Assembly: GCF_014645895.1 (NCBI RefSeq)
Contig: NZ_BMMP01000008.1
Coordinates: forward strand, 62,001-126,000
Reading direction: 5' to 3'
Length of the DNA: 64,000 bases
DNA from: Streptomyces daqingensis
GTDB lineage: Bacteria > Actinomycetota > Actinomycetes > Streptomycetales > Streptomycetaceae
The notes under the pieces are model-generated. The model saw only the letters and a list, made by a program, of their open reading frames with translations, had not been told where the DNA came from and did not search any database. The stretch's first letter is position 1. The number at the start of each line of letters is the position of its first letter. Below, piece by piece: positions 63,884 through 64,000 of the stretch. The translations under genes were made by a program, and so were the position numbers.

Positions 63884-64000
63884 GGCAGTTCTCCCGGGGC
63901 GAGCAGTCGGGGGCTGACGGCGAAGCGGCGGTTGGCGAGCACGGGAAGCGTGCGGCGTGCGGCGAGGGTGGTTTCGGGATCGGTCTCGGACCAGGCCAGG
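63880..64000 (-). CDS. C-terminus of an upstream gene in the ABC operon (partial)
   Basis: On the minus strand an open frame enters from the right edge, reads ...LAWSETDPETTLAARRTLPV and ends ...PRLLAPGELP at the TGA overlapping the binding-protein ATG. Only 39 codons are visible, and no family is recognised. The four-base overlap strongly suggests it is part of the same operon. Confidence 0.6.
   Translation of the reverse strand, partial: LAWSETDPETTLAARRTLPVLANRRFAVSPRLLAPGELP

Overview
The window looks like a chromosomal segment of a Streptomyces-type actinomycete. GC is very high, GTG and TTG starts are common, and it carries hallmark gene sets: a conservon (cvnA-D), SigB/SigF-family sigma factors with an anti-sigma kinase and STAS antagonist, a LAL-type LuxR regulator, an AurF-type N-oxygenase, an HspR-box-controlled lon, and a fused E2-E1 2-oxoglutarate dehydrogenase. 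No rRNA, tRNA, CRISPR array, insertion sequence or prophage was seen.

Layout. 1-9.5 kb: the start of a secreted-protein gene, a large LuxR regulator, an unusual sigma-like/zinc-finger/LamG fusion, a decayed RibD-C remnant, small membrane proteins, an Mrr-like membrane nuclease and a zinc-ribbon methyltransferase. 9.6-15.5 kb: a three-gene redox-type cassette (16-cysteine double-psi-barrel protein, Tat-signal protein, MauE/DoxX membrane protein), an MFS exporter, a secreted endonuclease I and a secreted NlpC/P60-like protein. 16-21.4 kb: a stress-regulation block of STAS antagonist, anti-sigma kinase, divergent SigF-type sigma factor, CsbD (57 aa), secreted hydrolase and a second SigF-type sigma factor. 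SigB-class promoter sequences face both ways between the anti-sigma and sigma genes, and a weaker one precedes csbD. 21.6-25.7 kb: divergent diiron oxygenase-like genes, a TetR regulator and SoxR. 25.9-28.1 kb: a kinase-like protein with an altered active site and a coiled-coil NlpC/P60 peptidase.

28.3-38.3 kb: a complete conservon (sensor kinase, roadblock, DUF742, GTPase) with a StyA-like flavin monooxygenase behind it, then a PP2C-like phosphatase, MarR regulator, GH25 lysozyme and secreted beta-helix protein. 38.5-48.4 kb: lon with its HspR (HAIR) operator, a spermidine-synthase-like protein, a two-component pair and the 2-oxoglutarate dehydrogenase. 48.6-49.9 kb: a secreted small protein, a conserved 61-aa protein and a degenerate CTGAC-rich repeat tract.

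49.9-64 kb: a PucR regulator diverges from a tightly packed catabolic operon with fused urease gamma-beta, an altered urease alpha, an amidohydrolase, an MHS-type transporter, a ThDP decarboxylase-like enzyme and an aminoaldehyde dehydrogenase. No urease accessory genes are present. A polar amino-acid ABC importer is convergent with it. I infer a pathway for a ureido or guanidino compound, possibly the 2-ketoarginine/guanidinobutyraldehyde route. This is the best candidate in the window for an undescribed system.
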